A DNA stretch of 64,000 nucleotides from Acidovorax facilis (GTDB lineage Bacteria > Pseudomonadota > Gammaproteobacteria > Burkholderiales > Burkholderiaceae_C): the NCBI RefSeq assembly GCF_023913775.1, contig NZ_JAMXAX010000010.1, forward strand, positions 16,932-80,931, read 5' to 3'. Positions 20,425 through 30,288 of the stretch are shown here, piece after piece. Numbering within the stretch: the stretch's first letter is position 1; each line of letters starts with the position of its first letter. A model generated the notes under the pieces. That model saw only the letters and a program-made list of their open reading frames with translations. It was not told the DNA's origin and searched no databases. The position numbers and the translations under genes were made by a program.

Positions 20425-23400
20425 TTACGCGCCGTGTGCGTCGTGTACGTCCTGCGGGTCTTGCGCATCCACCCCATTGGTTTTGCGCACCAGTGCCTCA
20501 AACTCGGCCACGGGCACGGGCGGGCTGAAGAGGTAGCCCTGCCAGGCGTGGCAGTTGTGGCGCTCCAGAAACTCGCGCTGGGCCTCGGTTTCCACGCCTT
20601 CGGCAATCACCCGCAGGCCCAGGCTGGTGCCCAGGGCTACCACGGTGCGGGCGATGGCGGCGTCGTTGGGGTCGGTGAGCACGTCGCGCACAAAACTCTG
20701 GTCGATCTTGAGCTGGTCCAGCGGCAGGCGCTTGAGGTAGGCCAGCGACGAGTACCCGGTGCCAAAGTCGTCCAGCGAGAAGCCCACGCCATATCCCTTG
20801 AGCTGGCCCATCTTCTCGATCGTGTCTTCCACGTCCTGCAGCAGCAGGCCTTCGGTCAGTTCCAGCTTGAGCTGCGGCCCCTGCGCGCCTGAGCTGGCCA
20901 GTGCTGCCAGCACCTGGGCCACAAAACCGGCCTGGTGGAACTGGCGCGGGCTCACGTTCACGGCCAGCCCCAAACCCGCCAGGTCGGCGTGCCGCGCCCA
21001 GCGGGCCAGTTGCGCGCAGGCCGCCTGGAGCACCCATTCACCCAGCGGAAGGATGAGGCCGGTCTCTTCCGCCAGCGGGATGAAATGCGCAGGCGAGACA
21101 AACCCGTCGCGAGGATGGCGCCAGCGCAGCAGCGCCTCGGCCCCCGTGATGCGGCCTCGGTCGATCTGCGGCTGGTAGTACAGCTCGAACTGGCCCTGCG
21201 CCAGGCCGATGCGCATGTCCAGCTCCAGCGCGGCGCGCGCGCTGACAGCAGCCTGCATCTGGGGGTCGTAAAAGCGCAGGGTGTCGCGGCCCGCATTTTT
21301 GGCCTGGTAGAGCGCCAGGTCGGCCCGTTTGAGCAGCTCGTCCACCGTCTCGCGCATGCCGCTGAAAATGGTGACCCCCATGCTCAGCGAGCTGTGGTGC
21401 GCCGCGCCGTTGAGCACGTAGGGCTCGCGCAGGGCGGTCAGGATGCGCTGACCCACCTCTTCGCTGCGGGCCGCAGCCTCCTCAGGGTTGTCGCCCAGGT
21501 CTTCCAGCACCACCACAAACTCGTCGCCCCCCTGGCGGGCCACGGTGTCGTCCTCGTGCACGCAATTGCGCAGCCGGTGGGCCACCTGCAGCAGCAGATT
21601 GTCGCCGCTGTCGTGGCCCCGGGTTTCGTTCAGTGTCTTGAAATTGTCCAGATCCAGCAGCAGCAAGGCGCCGCTGCGCTGGTGGCGGGCACTGGTGGCC
21701 AACGCCTGCTGCAACCGGTCCATGAGCAGGCGGCGGTTGGGCAAGCGGGTGAGCGGGTCGTAGTAGGCCAGGTTGTTGATCTCTTCCTCGGCCGCCTTGC
21801 GCTGACTCAGGTCCTGCATGGTGACAAGGTGCCCGCCCTCCACCACCACCCCCGACACCTCGACGGGCCGCCGTGTGCCATCGGCACAGCGAATGGTGTA
21901 TTCGCGGGCGGGTATAACCCCGTCGCCCGCCACGGCCTGCTTTGCGGCCTGGCGCCAGGCATCGTGGACAGCGGTGCGTTCAGATTCGTCGGGGTAAGCG
22001 CGCTGCCACCAGGTTTCCACGTCCGGTACGTCTTGCGCCGTGTAGCCACAGACCTGCACGTAGCGGTCGTTGCGAAAACTGATGCGGCCGTCGGTCTGGA
22101 CCAGGCACAGGCCCATGGGCAGGCGTTCCAGGATGCCGCGCAGCCGGTGCTCGTTGCTGCGCAGGGTGTCTTCCATGCGCTTGCGCGCGGTGATGTCCTG
22201 CACCACCGCGATGTGGTGGTCAGGCCGGGCCCCGGGTACCCACATGGGCGACACCGTGAGGTCCACCCACACGATGTGCCCGCTCTTGTGGAGGTAGCGC
22301 TTTTCGAGCCGGTACTCGGGCACTTCGCCTTTCTTGAGGCGTTCCAGGTGCTGTGTGTCGGCCTCCAGGTCGTCAGGATGGATGAGGGCCTGGACATGGA
22401 GCGCAGCCATCTCCTCAGGGCTGTAGCCCACGATGTCGCAATAGCGCTGGTTGGCGCGCAGAAATCGGCCGGTGGTGGTGTCCAGCAGCGCCACGCCCAC
22501 GCTGGCCTGGTTGAACAGGGCATGAAACCGTTCTTCGCCTTCGCGCCGGGCATCTTCGGACACCTGGGCCCGTGCGAGGGCCAGCGTGCGCTGGCGCACC
22601 AGCAGGCCCACGGTAGACGCGAGCAGCAAGGAGACCAGCGCACCGCCCAGCCCCACCAGCACAGGCAGCCGCGCCTCGGAGGGCGACAGGAACGAGCGCG
22701 CCGGGTAGAAGGTCAGTCGCCAGCGCCGGTCATGCACCTGCAGGTCGCGCACAAACGGCTGCGCCCCCGGCAATGCCGCCGATGACTGTGCCAGCAAGGG
22801 CCGCACCGTGGAGTCGGCAGAGCCTGCCCGCACCGAACCATGGTCGGCCATGGAAACGACGATCCCGTTGAGCAGGCCCTGGCTGCCCAGCGCCTGCACC
22901 AGGTCATACACCCGGATGGTGGATGCCACAGCCCCCAGAAAACGAGGCTCCGGCGTGCCCGCCGTGTAGTCGAAAACCGGCACGCGGATCACGAATCCCT
23001 GGCGGTGTGTTTCTTCCTGCAGCAAATCAAACGGGGCAGAGACCACGGTGTGGCCGCTGTCCCGGCTGTACTGCATGGCGGCCAGGTTGGTGGGCTGGCT
23101 GCTGATGTCAAAGCCCAGCACACCTTCGTTGCCTGCCATGGGCCACAGGTATTCGGCCACAAAGTATTCCGCCCGTTCGCCCGGCGGCCGGATGGTGAAG
23201 TTGGGGTAGCCCTGGGAGGTCAGCGAAGTGTCGGCACGCACGCGGGCTTCGTAGGCGGCCCGCTCGGCGCCAGGCACCCAGCGGGTGAACGACAGGTTGC
23301 GCACACCGGGGTAGCGCTGGCCCACCTCCAGGTCGCTGGCCGCGCGCTCAAACTCCAGGCGCGTGAGGTGGGGATTCGCTGTGAACAGGCCGCGCAGGCC

Positions 23401-23607
23401 GTTGACGACTTCGGTATGCCCTTCGATGCGCTGGCTCAGCGCATCGGCAAACCCGCGCGCCTCCTGCATGAACCGCGCGCGCCCGACCTGGGCCACAGAG
23501 TCGGCCTGCTGCCAGGCCAGCCAAAGGCTCACCGTCACGCCGAGCACAGCCACGCCCAACCCGGCCATCCAGTGCCGGTATCGACCGTTTTGCGTCAGTG
23601 GGGCCAT
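20425..23607 (-). CDS. CHASE-PAS-PAS-GGDEF-EAL membrane protein (cyclic di-GMP turnover)
   Basis: 1060 residues. Membrane segment (about 14-32), periplasmic CHASE-type sensor (about 45-315), second membrane segment (about 322-345), two PAS domains (about 360-480 and 490-610), GGDEF with intact motif (693-697) and EAL with intact EAL (824-826), DDFGTGYSS, KIDQSF and IAEGVET. Both catalytic motifs look active; the inhibitory RxxD site before GGDEF is absent (HEDD instead). It may be bifunctional or mainly a phosphodiesterase. Monocistronic as far as can be seen. Confidence 0.92.
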   Translation of the reverse strand: MAPLTQNGRYRHWMAGLGVAVLGVTVSLWLAWQQADSVAQVGRARFMQEARGFADALSQRIEGHTEVVNGLRGLFTANPHLTRLEFERAASDLEVGQRYPGVRNLSFTRWVPGAERAAYEARVRADTSLTSQGYPNFTIRPPGERAEYFVAEYLWPMAGNEGVLGFDISSQPTNLAAMQYSRDSGHTVVSAPFDLLQEETHRQGFVIRVPVFDYTAGTPEPRFLGAVASTIRVYDLVQALGSQGLLNGIVVSMADHGSVRAGSADSTVRPLLAQSSAALPGAQPFVRDLQVHDRRWRLTFYPARSFLSPSEARLPVLVGLGGALVSLLLASTVGLLVRQRTLALARAQVSEDARREGEERFHALFNQASVGVALLDTTTGRFLRANQRYCDIVGYSPEEMAALHVQALIHPDDLEADTQHLERLKKGEVPEYRLEKRYLHKSGHIVWVDLTVSPMWVPGARPDHHIAVVQDITARKRMEDTLRSNEHRLRGILERLPMGLCLVQTDGRISFRNDRYVQVCGYTAQDVPDVETWWQRAYPDESERTAVHDAWRQAAKQAVAGDGVIPAREYTIRCADGTRRPVEVSGVVVEGGHLVTMQDLSQRKAAEEEINNLAYYDPLTRLPNRRLLMDRLQQALATSARHQRSGALLLLDLDNFKTLNETRGHDSGDNLLLQVAHRLRNCVHEDDTVARQGGDEFVVVLEDLGDNPEEAAARSEEVGQRILTALREPYVLNGAAHHSSLSMGVTIFSGMRETVDELLKRADLALYQAKNAGRDTLRFYDPQMQAAVSARAALELDMRIGLAQGQFELYYQPQIDRGRITGAEALLRWRHPRDGFVSPAHFIPLAEETGLILPLGEWVLQAACAQLARWARHADLAGLGLAVNVSPRQFHQAGFVAQVLAALASSGAQGPQLKLELTEGLLLQDVEDTIEKMGQLKGYGVGFSLDDFGTGYSSLAYLKRLPLDQLKIDQSFVRDVLTDPNDAAIARTVVALGTSLGLRVIAEGVETEAQREFLERHNCHAWQGYLFSPPVPVAEFEALVRKTNGVDAQDPQDVHDAHGA

Positions 23608-23862
23608 GGCGTGGGGCGGGTGGGCGTTGGCATTCGGTATCAGAGCAGAGCCTGGACAAAGGTACCTGCGTTATGGGTATGTGCCATGGCAGCCGCACCA
23701 AGGATTCGGGCAAAGCGCAGGATAGCGGCAATCTGCCATCCGTTGGAGCAAGCGGCGGCACAACAACTGGTTACCAATCAGTTATTTGGTAGAAAGTGCC
23801 GTCAGCGCAACACCCTCATGCGTCGACAGCTATGAATTGATGAGCGGTTTTCATAACCCAGG

Positions 23863-25320
23863 TCAAGAGACTGTCTGCCCCGGGCGGCCCGCCACCGGGT
23901 ACGGCGCAAAGCGGCTTCGATTCTCGTTCACATCCAGCGCGCGCCCTATGGGGGGAAACGCCCGCTGCGGGCAGCCGTCGCGCTCACACACCTTGCAGCC
24001 CATGCCAATCGGCACTGCCGCATCCGGGTCGGCCAGATCCAGCCCGCGCGAATACACCAGCTGCGGTGCGTGGCGGATGTCGCAGCCCAACGCCACGGAG
24101 AACTCCTTGCCGGGCACGCCCCACCCTCCCCCGCTGCGCGCTACGGTGCGCGCCACCCACAGGTAGGCGCGGCCGTCAGGCATGCGCGCCACCTGTGGCA
24201 CGGTGCGGCCGGGCTGGGCAAAGGCCTCGTACACATTCCACAGCGGGCAGGTGCCGCCGATCTTGCTGAAGTGAAAGTGTGTGGCCGACTGCCGCTTGCT
24301 GATGTTGCCCGCCCGGTCCACCCGGATGAAGAAGAACGGTACGCCCCGCGCGCTGGGCCGCTGCAAGGTGGACAGGCGATGGCACACGGTCTCGAAGCCG
24401 ACACCAAACTGCTGGCCCAGTCGGTCGATGTCGTAGCGCGCCGCTTCGGCCGCCTGCATAAAGGCCGTGTAGGGCAGCACCAGCGCCCCCGCAAAGTAGT
24501 TGGCCAGACCGATGCGCGCCAGCGCCCGGGCCTGGTCGCTGGACAGCCCGGCGCTGTCGGCCAAGCGCTGCAGCTCCGCGCCCTGCTCCAGAAACGCCAG
24601 CTGCGTCGCCATCTGAAACGCGCGCTGCCCGCGCTCCAGCCCCGCCGCCAGCTGCAGCAGCCCGGCCTCGGCCTGGAACACGCGCTGCGCCTGGCCAGGC
24701 AGGTCGGCCACATCCACCACGCGCACCCCGTGGGCCACGAGCAGGCGTTGGGCCAGCGCCTCATCGGCCCGGCCGGGCAGCAGGCCCCAGTCGGCGGCAC
24801 ATCGCTCGGCCGCGTCGTCCAGCTCGGCAATGTGGTTCTGGCGCGCAAAGAAGAAGTCGCGTACTTCTTCATAGGCCATGGGTGGGTGCGGGGCCAACAC
24901 GCCCTCGCCGCTGCGGTCATTGCCCAGGGCCGCCAGCCGCTCCAGGGCCTGCCGGTGCCGCTGGTGGAGCGCCAGTAGTGTGCGCGCGACGGCAGGCATA
25001 CCTGCGGCCAGCTCGCGGATCTCGGCCAGCGAGACGGCATCGCCCGCGCCCTCCCAGCCCACACCCGCAGGCAGGTCAGCCAGCACCTCTCGAAGGCCGG
25101 TGATCAGACGCGCCTCGTCGTCGTCAGAAAACCGCTGCACATCCACACCGAACACGGCGTTGATCTTGAGCAGAACGGGCACCGTGAGCGGGCGCTGGTT
25201 CTGCTCCAGCTGGTTGAGGTAGCTGGCCGACAGGTCCAGCGCCCGGGCCAGCGCCACCTGGGTCATGCCGCGCTCTTCGCGCAGGCGGCGCAAGCGCACA
25301 CCCATGAAGGTTTTTTTCAT
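23863..25320 (-). CDS. short-chain fatty acyl/propionate transcriptional regulator (XRE, ScfR/PrpR type)
   Basis: 485 residues. XRE helix-turn-helix (about 8-60, VRLRRLREERGMTQVALARALDLSASYL), a DUF955 region (about 170-290) and a C-terminal DUF2083-type domain. This architecture is that of RamB/PrpR/ScfR regulators, which sense short-chain acyl-CoA and control the methylcitrate cycle. Four cysteines C413, C442, C445 and C450 form a possible iron-sulfur site. It is divergent from the prp operon with an array of TTYGCAA half-sites between them. The start MKKTFMGVRLRR is chosen because it places the HTH at the N-terminus. Confidence 0.88.
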   Translation of the reverse strand: MKKTFMGVRLRRLREERGMTQVALARALDLSASYLNQLEQNQRPLTVPVLLKINAVFGVDVQRFSDDDEARLITGLREVLADLPAGVGWEGAGDAVSLAEIRELAAGMPAVARTLLALHQRHRQALERLAALGNDRSGEGVLAPHPPMAYEEVRDFFFARQNHIAELDDAAERCAADWGLLPGRADEALAQRLLVAHGVRVVDVADLPGQAQRVFQAEAGLLQLAAGLERGQRAFQMATQLAFLEQGAELQRLADSAGLSSDQARALARIGLANYFAGALVLPYTAFMQAAEAARYDIDRLGQQFGVGFETVCHRLSTLQRPSARGVPFFFIRVDRAGNISKRQSATHFHFSKIGGTCPLWNVYEAFAQPGRTVPQVARMPDGRAYLWVARTVARSGGGWGVPGKEFSVALGCDIRHAPQLVYSRGLDLADPDAAVPIGMGCKVCERDGCPQRAFPPIGRALDVNENRSRFAPYPVAGRPGQTVS

Positions 25321-25340
25321 TCCATCTTTCTCAGTGGTGC

Positions 25341-25452
25341 TTCGCAGCACCTTCACCATCATTCGCAATATTTGCAAATTGACGGTTTTTTATTCGCAAT
25401 CATTCGCCAATTCAGGACTTACAGAGGGATGTCATTGTGCGTAAATTGCGAA
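25341..25452. promoter_or_regulatory. TTYGCAA half-site array between regulator and prp operon
   Basis: Half-sites TTCGCAA (25362-25368), TTTGCAA (25371-25377), TTCGCAA (25393-25399), TTCGCCAA (25403-25410) and the inverted TTGCGAA (25446-25452), with a weaker TTCGCAG at 25341. The pairs are spaced 9 and 10 bases start to start. This resembles the TTTGCAAA-type boxes of RamB/PrpR. The block covers the presumed promoters of both divergent genes, suggesting autorepression and operon control. Confidence 0.65.
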
Positions 25453-25454
25453 GC

Positions 25455-25850
25455 ATGACAACCCCCACTGGCACCGTCGAGCTGACGGAAATCGTGTTCC
25501 CCGCCGAAGCCAACCACTACGGCACGCTGTTTGGCGGCAACGCCCTGCAGCTCATGGCCAAGGCGGCGTTTCTGGCAGCGCGCGGCGCAGCACAGCGCGA
25601 TGTGGTGATGGCGGGCGTGACCGACGTGCGTTTTCTGGCCCCCGTGCCCGTGGGCCATGTGCTCACGCTGCGCGCCTGGGTCAGCCGCATCGGGCGCAGC
25701 TCGCTCACCGTGTGCGTGAACGGTCTGGCCGCCACGCTGGGCTCGCCCCAGGACGAAGTGCTGAAGGGGATTTTTGAAATGGTGGCGGTGGATGGCAAAG
25801 GCCGCCCCGTTGCCATCACCAACACATATGTAAACCAGGAGACCGCATGA
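25455..25850 (+). CDS. acyl-CoA thioesterase (hotdog fold, YciA/BACH-like)
   Basis: 131 residues. The hotdog-fold motif [20 protein letters not shown] is characteristic of YciA-type acyl-CoA thioesterases, in which this Asn and the helix that follows shape the active site. The ATG at 25455 is preferred over the GTG 18 bases earlier because the latter would put the inverted operator half-site inside the gene. It leads the prp operon and its stop overlaps the prpC start as ATGA, so the two are translationally coupled. It may relieve CoA trapping by propionyl- or methylcitryl-CoA (inference). Confidence 0.85.
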   Translation: MTTPTGTVELTEIVFPAEANHYGTLFGGNALQLMAKAAFLAARGAAQRDVVMAGVTDVRFLAPVPVGHVLTLRAWVSRIGRSSLTVCVNGLAATLGSPQDEVLKGIFEMVAVDGKGRPVAITNTYVNQETA

Positions 25851-27004
25851 CTACCACCGTTGAAACCCCGGGCTTCAAGCCCAAGAAGTCCGTCGCGCTC
25901 TCAGGCGTGACGGCGGGCAACACCGCCCTGTGCACCGTAGGCCGCACGGGCAACGACCTGCACTACCGGGGCTACGACATCCTCGACATTGCCGAGGTCT
26001 GCGAATTCGAAGAAATCGCCCACCTGCTGGTGCATGGCAAGCTGCCCACGCGCGCCGAACTGCGCGCCTACAAGGCCAAGCTCAAGGCGCTGCGCGGCCT
26101 GCCGATGAGTGTGAAGCAGGCGCTGGAGCAACTGCCCGCCGCCAGCCACCCCATGGACGTGATGCGCACGGGCGTCTCGGCCCTGGGCTGTGCGCTGCCT
26201 GAAAAGGACGACCACAACCTGCCCGGAGCGCGCGACATTGCCGACCGGTTGATGGCGTCGCTGGGCTCCATGCTGCTCTATTGGCACCACTGGGCCAGCT
26301 CGGGCCGTCGCATCGAGGTGGAGACCGATGACGACTCCATCGGTGCGCACTTCTTGCACCTGCTGCACGGCTCCAAGCCCAGCGCGGCGTGGGAGCGTGC
26401 GATGCACACCTCGCTGAACCTGTACGCCGAGCACGAGTTCAACGCCAGCACCTTCACCGCCCGCGTGGTGGCGGGCACGGGCAGCGACATGTATTCGGCC
26501 ATCACCGGCGCCATCGGTGCGCTGCGGGGCCCCAAGCATGGCGGCGCGAACGAGGTGGCTTTCGAGATCCAGAAGCGCTACGACAGCCCGGACGAAGCCG
26601 AGGCCGACATCCGCCGCCGCGTGGAGGCCAAGGAGGTGGTCATTGGCTTCGGCCACCCGGTCTACACCGTGAGCGACCCGCGCAATGTGGTCATCAAAGG
26701 CGTTGCGCACAACTTGTCGCAAGAGGCTGGCAGCACCAAGATGTATGACATTGCCGAGCGGCTGGAGACCGTGATGTGGGAGGTGAAAAAGATGTTCCCC
26801 AACCTCGACTGGTTCAGCGCCGTGAGCTACCACATGATGGGTGTGCCCACCGCCATGTTCACGCCGCTGTTCGTCATTGCGCGCACCAGCGGCTGGGCGG
26901 CGCACATCATCGAGCAACGCATAGACAACAAGATCATCCGCCCCAGCGCGAACTACACCGGGCCCGAAGACCTGGCGTTTGTCCCGATCCAGGACCGCAA
27001 ATAA
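25847..27004 (+). CDS. prpC: 2-methylcitrate synthase
   Basis: Condenses propionyl-CoA with oxaloacetate. 385-residue citrate-synthase fold; catalytic histidines H231 (PKHGGANE) and H270 (GFGHPVY), with the aspartate further on. The short length without the N-terminal extension of GltA, and the context with acnD and prpF, mark it as PrpC. Starts inside the thioesterase stop (ATGA). Confidence 0.95.
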   Translation: MTTTVETPGFKPKKSVALSGVTAGNTALCTVGRTGNDLHYRGYDILDIAEVCEFEEIAHLLVHGKLPTRAELRAYKAKLKALRGLPMSVKQALEQLPAASHPMDVMRTGVSALGCALPEKDDHNLPGARDIADRLMASLGSMLLYWHHWASSGRRIEVETDDDSIGAHFLHLLHGSKPSAAWERAMHTSLNLYAEHEFNASTFTARVVAGTGSDMYSAITGAIGALRGPKHGGANEVAFEIQKRYDSPDEAEADIRRRVEAKEVVIGFGHPVYTVSDPRNVVIKGVAHNLSQEAGSTKMYDIAERLETVMWEVKKMFPNLDWFSAVSYHMMGVPTAMFTPLFVIARTSGWAAHIIEQRIDNKIIRPSANYTGPEDLAFVPIQDRK

Positions 27005-27032
27005 AAATCAAGACGACCCAGTACCCAGCCCC

Positions 27033-29708
27033 ATGGCCATGAACACCCTGTACCGCAAGCAACTGCCCGGCACGCAGCTGGACTACTTCGACGCCAGCGA
27101 GGCCGTCAATGCCCTGCAACCCGCCGCCTGGGCCACCCTGCCCTACACCGCCCGCGTGTTTGCCGAAAACATCGTGCGCCGCGCCGATCCGGCCACCGTC
27201 AACGACTGCCTGCGCCAGCTCGTCGAGCGGCGCAGCGACCGCGACTTCCCCTGGTACCCGGCACGCGTGGTGTGCCACGACATCCTGGGTCAGACGGCCC
27301 TGGTGGACCTGGCGGGCCTGCGCGATGCGATTGCCAAGGAGGGTGGCGACCCGGCCCAGGTGAACCCCGTGGTGCCAGTGCAGCTCATCGTGGACCACTC
27401 GCTGGCCGTGGAATGTGGTGGGTTCGACCCCGATGCGTTTGCCAAGAACCGCGCCATCGAAGACCGCCGCAACGAAGACCGCTTTCACTTCATCGAGTGG
27501 ACGAAAAAAGCCTTTGCCAATGTGGATGTGATCCCGGCGGGGAACGGGATCATGCACCAGATCAATCTGGAAAAAATGTCGCCCGTGGTCCATGCCGACC
27601 GGGGCGTGGCCTACCCCGACACCTGCGTGGGCACCGACAGCCACACACCGCATGTGGACGCCCTGGGCGTGATCGCCATCGGCGTGGGCGGCCTGGAGGC
27701 CGAGAACGTGATGCTGGGCCGCGCATCGATGATGCGGCTGCCCGAGATCGTGGGCGTGCAGCTGACCGGCCAGCGCCAGGACGGCATCACCGCCACCGAT
27801 GTGGTGCTGGCGCTCACCGAGTTTTTGCGCAAGGCCAAGGTGGTGGGTGCCTACCTGGAGTTCTTTGGTGAAGGCGCAGCCAAGCTCACGATTGGCGACC
27901 GCGCCACCATCTCGAACATGGCGCCCGAATACGGCGCCACGGCGGCCTTGTTCAGCATCGACGAACAGACGCTGGAGTACCTGACGCTGACCGGCCGCGA
28001 GGCGGCACAAGTGAAGCTGATCGAGACCTATGCCAAGGCAGCGGGATTGTGGTCCGACACCCTCAAAGACGCGGTGTACGCGCGCAACCTGGTGTTCGAT
28101 CTATCGAGCGTGGTGCGCAACCTGGCCGGCCCCTCCAATCCGCATGCGCGCGTTGCCACGTCCGACCTGGCGGCCCAAGGCATCGCGGGCCCCTGGGCCA
28201 TGCCCGCACCACAGGACGGCACGATGCCCGATGGCGCCGTGGTCATTGCCGCCATCACCAGCTGCACCAACACCTCCAACCCGCGCAACGTGATCGCCGC
28301 AGCGCTGCTGGCGCGCAACGCCAACCGGCTGGGCCTCACGCGCAAGCCCTGGGTCAAGACCTCGCTGGCGCCCGGCTCCAAGGCGGTGGAGCTGTATTTG
28401 AAGGAAGCGGGTTTGCTGGCCGACCTGGAAAAGCTGGGCTTTGGCATCGTGGCCTTTGCCTGCACCACGTGCAACGGGATGAGTGGCGCGCTGGACCCTG
28501 CCATCCAGCAGGAGATCATCGACCGCGACCTGTACGCGACCGCAGTGCTCTCGGGCAACCGCAATTTCGACGGGCGCATCCACCCCTATGCCAAGCAGGC
28601 GTTTCTGGCCTCGCCCCCGCTGGTGGTGGCCTATGCCATTGCAGGCACGGTGCGTTTTGACATCGAGAAGGACGTGCTGGCCGTGGTGGACGGCCAGGCG
28701 ATTCGCTTGAAAGATCTGTGGCCCAGCGATGAAGAAATCGACGCCGTGGTGAAAACTGCCGTGAAGCCCGCGCAATACCGCGCCGTGTACGAACCCATGT
28801 TCGCCATCCGACACGACGATGGCCAGCGCGTCTCGCCGCAGTACGGCTGGCGAACGCAGTCCACCTACATCCGCCGCCCGCCCTACTGGGACACTGAGGG
28901 CATCGGCGCACTCGCCGCGACACCGCGCACCCTGCAGGGCATGCGCCCGCTGGCCATCCTGCCCGACAACATCACCACCGACCACCTGTCGCCATCCAAC
29001 GCCATCCTGCCGGACAGTGCAGCGGGCGAGTACCTGGCGCGCATGGGCGTGCCCGAAGAGGACTTCAACTCCTACGCCACGCACCGGGGCGACCACCTCA
29101 CGGCCATGCGCGCCACGTTTGCCAACCCGCAGCTCGTCAACGAGATGGCCGTAGTGAATGGCAAAGTGAAAAAAGGATCACTCGCCCGCGTGGAGCCCGA
29201 AGGCCAGGTCATGCGCATGTGGGAGGCCATGGAAACGTACCTTAACCGCCGCCAGCCGCTCATCATCATTGCCGGTGCCGACTACGGCCAGGGGTCCAGC
29301 CGCGACTGGGCCGCCAAGGGCGTGCGGCTTGCGGGAGTGGAGGTGGTGGTGGTCGAGGGCTTCGAGCGCATCCACCGCACCAACCTGATTGGCATGGGGG
29401 TGTTGCCGCTGGAGTTTGAGGCGGGGGTCAACCGAACCACGCTGGGGCTGGATGGGACGGAGACCTACGACGTGGAAGGCCACCGCGCGCCAGGCGCCTG
29501 TCTAACGCTGGTCATCCGCCGTCAAAATGGGGGATGCGCCAAAGTACCTGTGACTTGCCGCCTGGATACGGCCGAAGAGGTTTCCATCTACGAAGCCGGT
29601 GGCGTCCTGCAGCGCTTTGCGCAGGACTTCCTGGCCGCCAGCCATGCGGAGCGAGGCACAGGCCATGAAAGGCCCCCGATTGATCTTCGTGGCCAAGCCA
29701 CCGCCTGA
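27033..29708 (+). CDS. acnD: 2-methylcitrate dehydratase, Fe/S-dependent
   Basis: Dehydrates 2-methylcitrate in the PrpF-dependent version of the methylcitrate cycle. 891 residues; [4Fe-4S] ligands C411 (SCTNTSNP), C477 and C480 (CTTCNG) have the same spacing as in aconitase A. The N-terminus YRKQLPGTQLDYFD is AcnD-like; a second ATG two codons later is equally possible as the start. About 24 residues after QRFAQDFL (ending LRGQATA) are extra compared with AcnD as I recall it and overlap the next gene by 44 bases. Confidence 0.95.
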   Translation: MAMNTLYRKQLPGTQLDYFDASEAVNALQPAAWATLPYTARVFAENIVRRADPATVNDCLRQLVERRSDRDFPWYPARVVCHDILGQTALVDLAGLRDAIAKEGGDPAQVNPVVPVQLIVDHSLAVECGGFDPDAFAKNRAIEDRRNEDRFHFIEWTKKAFANVDVIPAGNGIMHQINLEKMSPVVHADRGVAYPDTCVGTDSHTPHVDALGVIAIGVGGLEAENVMLGRASMMRLPEIVGVQLTGQRQDGITATDVVLALTEFLRKAKVVGAYLEFFGEGAAKLTIGDRATISNMAPEYGATAALFSIDEQTLEYLTLTGREAAQVKLIETYAKAAGLWSDTLKDAVYARNLVFDLSSVVRNLAGPSNPHARVATSDLAAQGIAGPWAMPAPQDGTMPDGAVVIAAITSCTNTSNPRNVIAAALLARNANRLGLTRKPWVKTSLAPGSKAVELYLKEAGLLADLEKLGFGIVAFACTTCNGMSGALDPAIQQEIIDRDLYATAVLSGNRNFDGRIHPYAKQAFLASPPLVVAYAIAGTVRFDIEKDVLAVVDGQAIRLKDLWPSDEEIDAVVKTAVKPAQYRAVYEPMFAIRHDDGQRVSPQYGWRTQSTYIRRPPYWDTEGIGALAATPRTLQGMRPLAILPDNITTDHLSPSNAILPDSAAGEYLARMGVPEEDFNSYATHRGDHLTAMRATFANPQLVNEMAVVNGKVKKGSLARVEPEGQVMRMWEAMETYLNRRQPLIIIAGADYGQGSSRDWAAKGVRLAGVEVVVVEGFERIHRTNLIGMGVLPLEFEAGVNRTTLGLDGTETYDVEGHRAPGACLTLVIRRQNGGCAKVPVTCRLDTAEEVSIYEAGGVLQRFAQDFLAASHAERGTGHERPPIDLRGQATA

Positions 29709-30237
29709 AGTGGCCGCAGCGATGTGGAAGACCGTTGCACGCAATGGGCTGGACAGCAGCACCCTGTCCCCCCAGGACAACTGGCACCAGACCCTGTCAG
29801 ACCGCTATGGGGACACCCCGGAGGTGCGCCAGAAAATGCTGCGCGCGGGCGCACGCGTGAGGGCGCAGGCCTGCACGCTGGTGCTCAACCGGATCCGCGA
29901 CGGGGTGCACAAGGGACAGGGCAAAAACACAATCCACTGGTCCTTTAGGGCTCGTGGAAGGCCGCACTGCTTCGATGCTTTGCTTGTTGCCGTCCGACAA
30001 GCGTTGTACGAAGAAGGACTGGCAACGGAAACGGGCCACACACCACACAGCACGATCAGCTACTGGGCGCCAACCCGCCTGGGCCCCACCCGGATGGACC
30101 CGATTGCCTGGACCCTCGATGAACTTCTGCTGGTCGTGGGCGGCAACGGCAAAACCTACAGCTACGAAACCATTGGCAGTTGGCCATTGCAGCCCGCACC
30201 GCCAGATCCCACCAACACACAACTGCGGCTGTTTTGA
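29665..30237 (+). CDS. 2H phosphoesterase-like protein (2'-5' RNA ligase/LigT family)
   Basis: 190 residues with two H-x-T/S motifs, HQTL (in NWHQTLSDRY) and HSTI (in TPHSTISYW), the hallmark of 2H phosphoesterases such as LigT/2'-5' RNA ligases. The start MKGPRLIFVAKPPPEVAAAM lies inside the 3' end of acnD. Not a known part of the methylcitrate pathway; placement between acnD and prpF, which are normally adjacent, suggests later insertion. Substrate unknown. Confidence 0.75.
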   Translation: MKGPRLIFVAKPPPEVAAAMWKTVARNGLDSSTLSPQDNWHQTLSDRYGDTPEVRQKMLRAGARVRAQACTLVLNRIRDGVHKGQGKNTIHWSFRARGRPHCFDALLVAVRQALYEEGLATETGHTPHSTISYWAPTRLGPTRMDPIAWTLDELLLVVGGNGKTYSYETIGSWPLQPAPPDPTNTQLRLF

Positions 30238-30288
30238 ACCGCCGTCAACCACCATCCGGCTGCACCGGCCTGCTCCTTCTTTCCCCCA

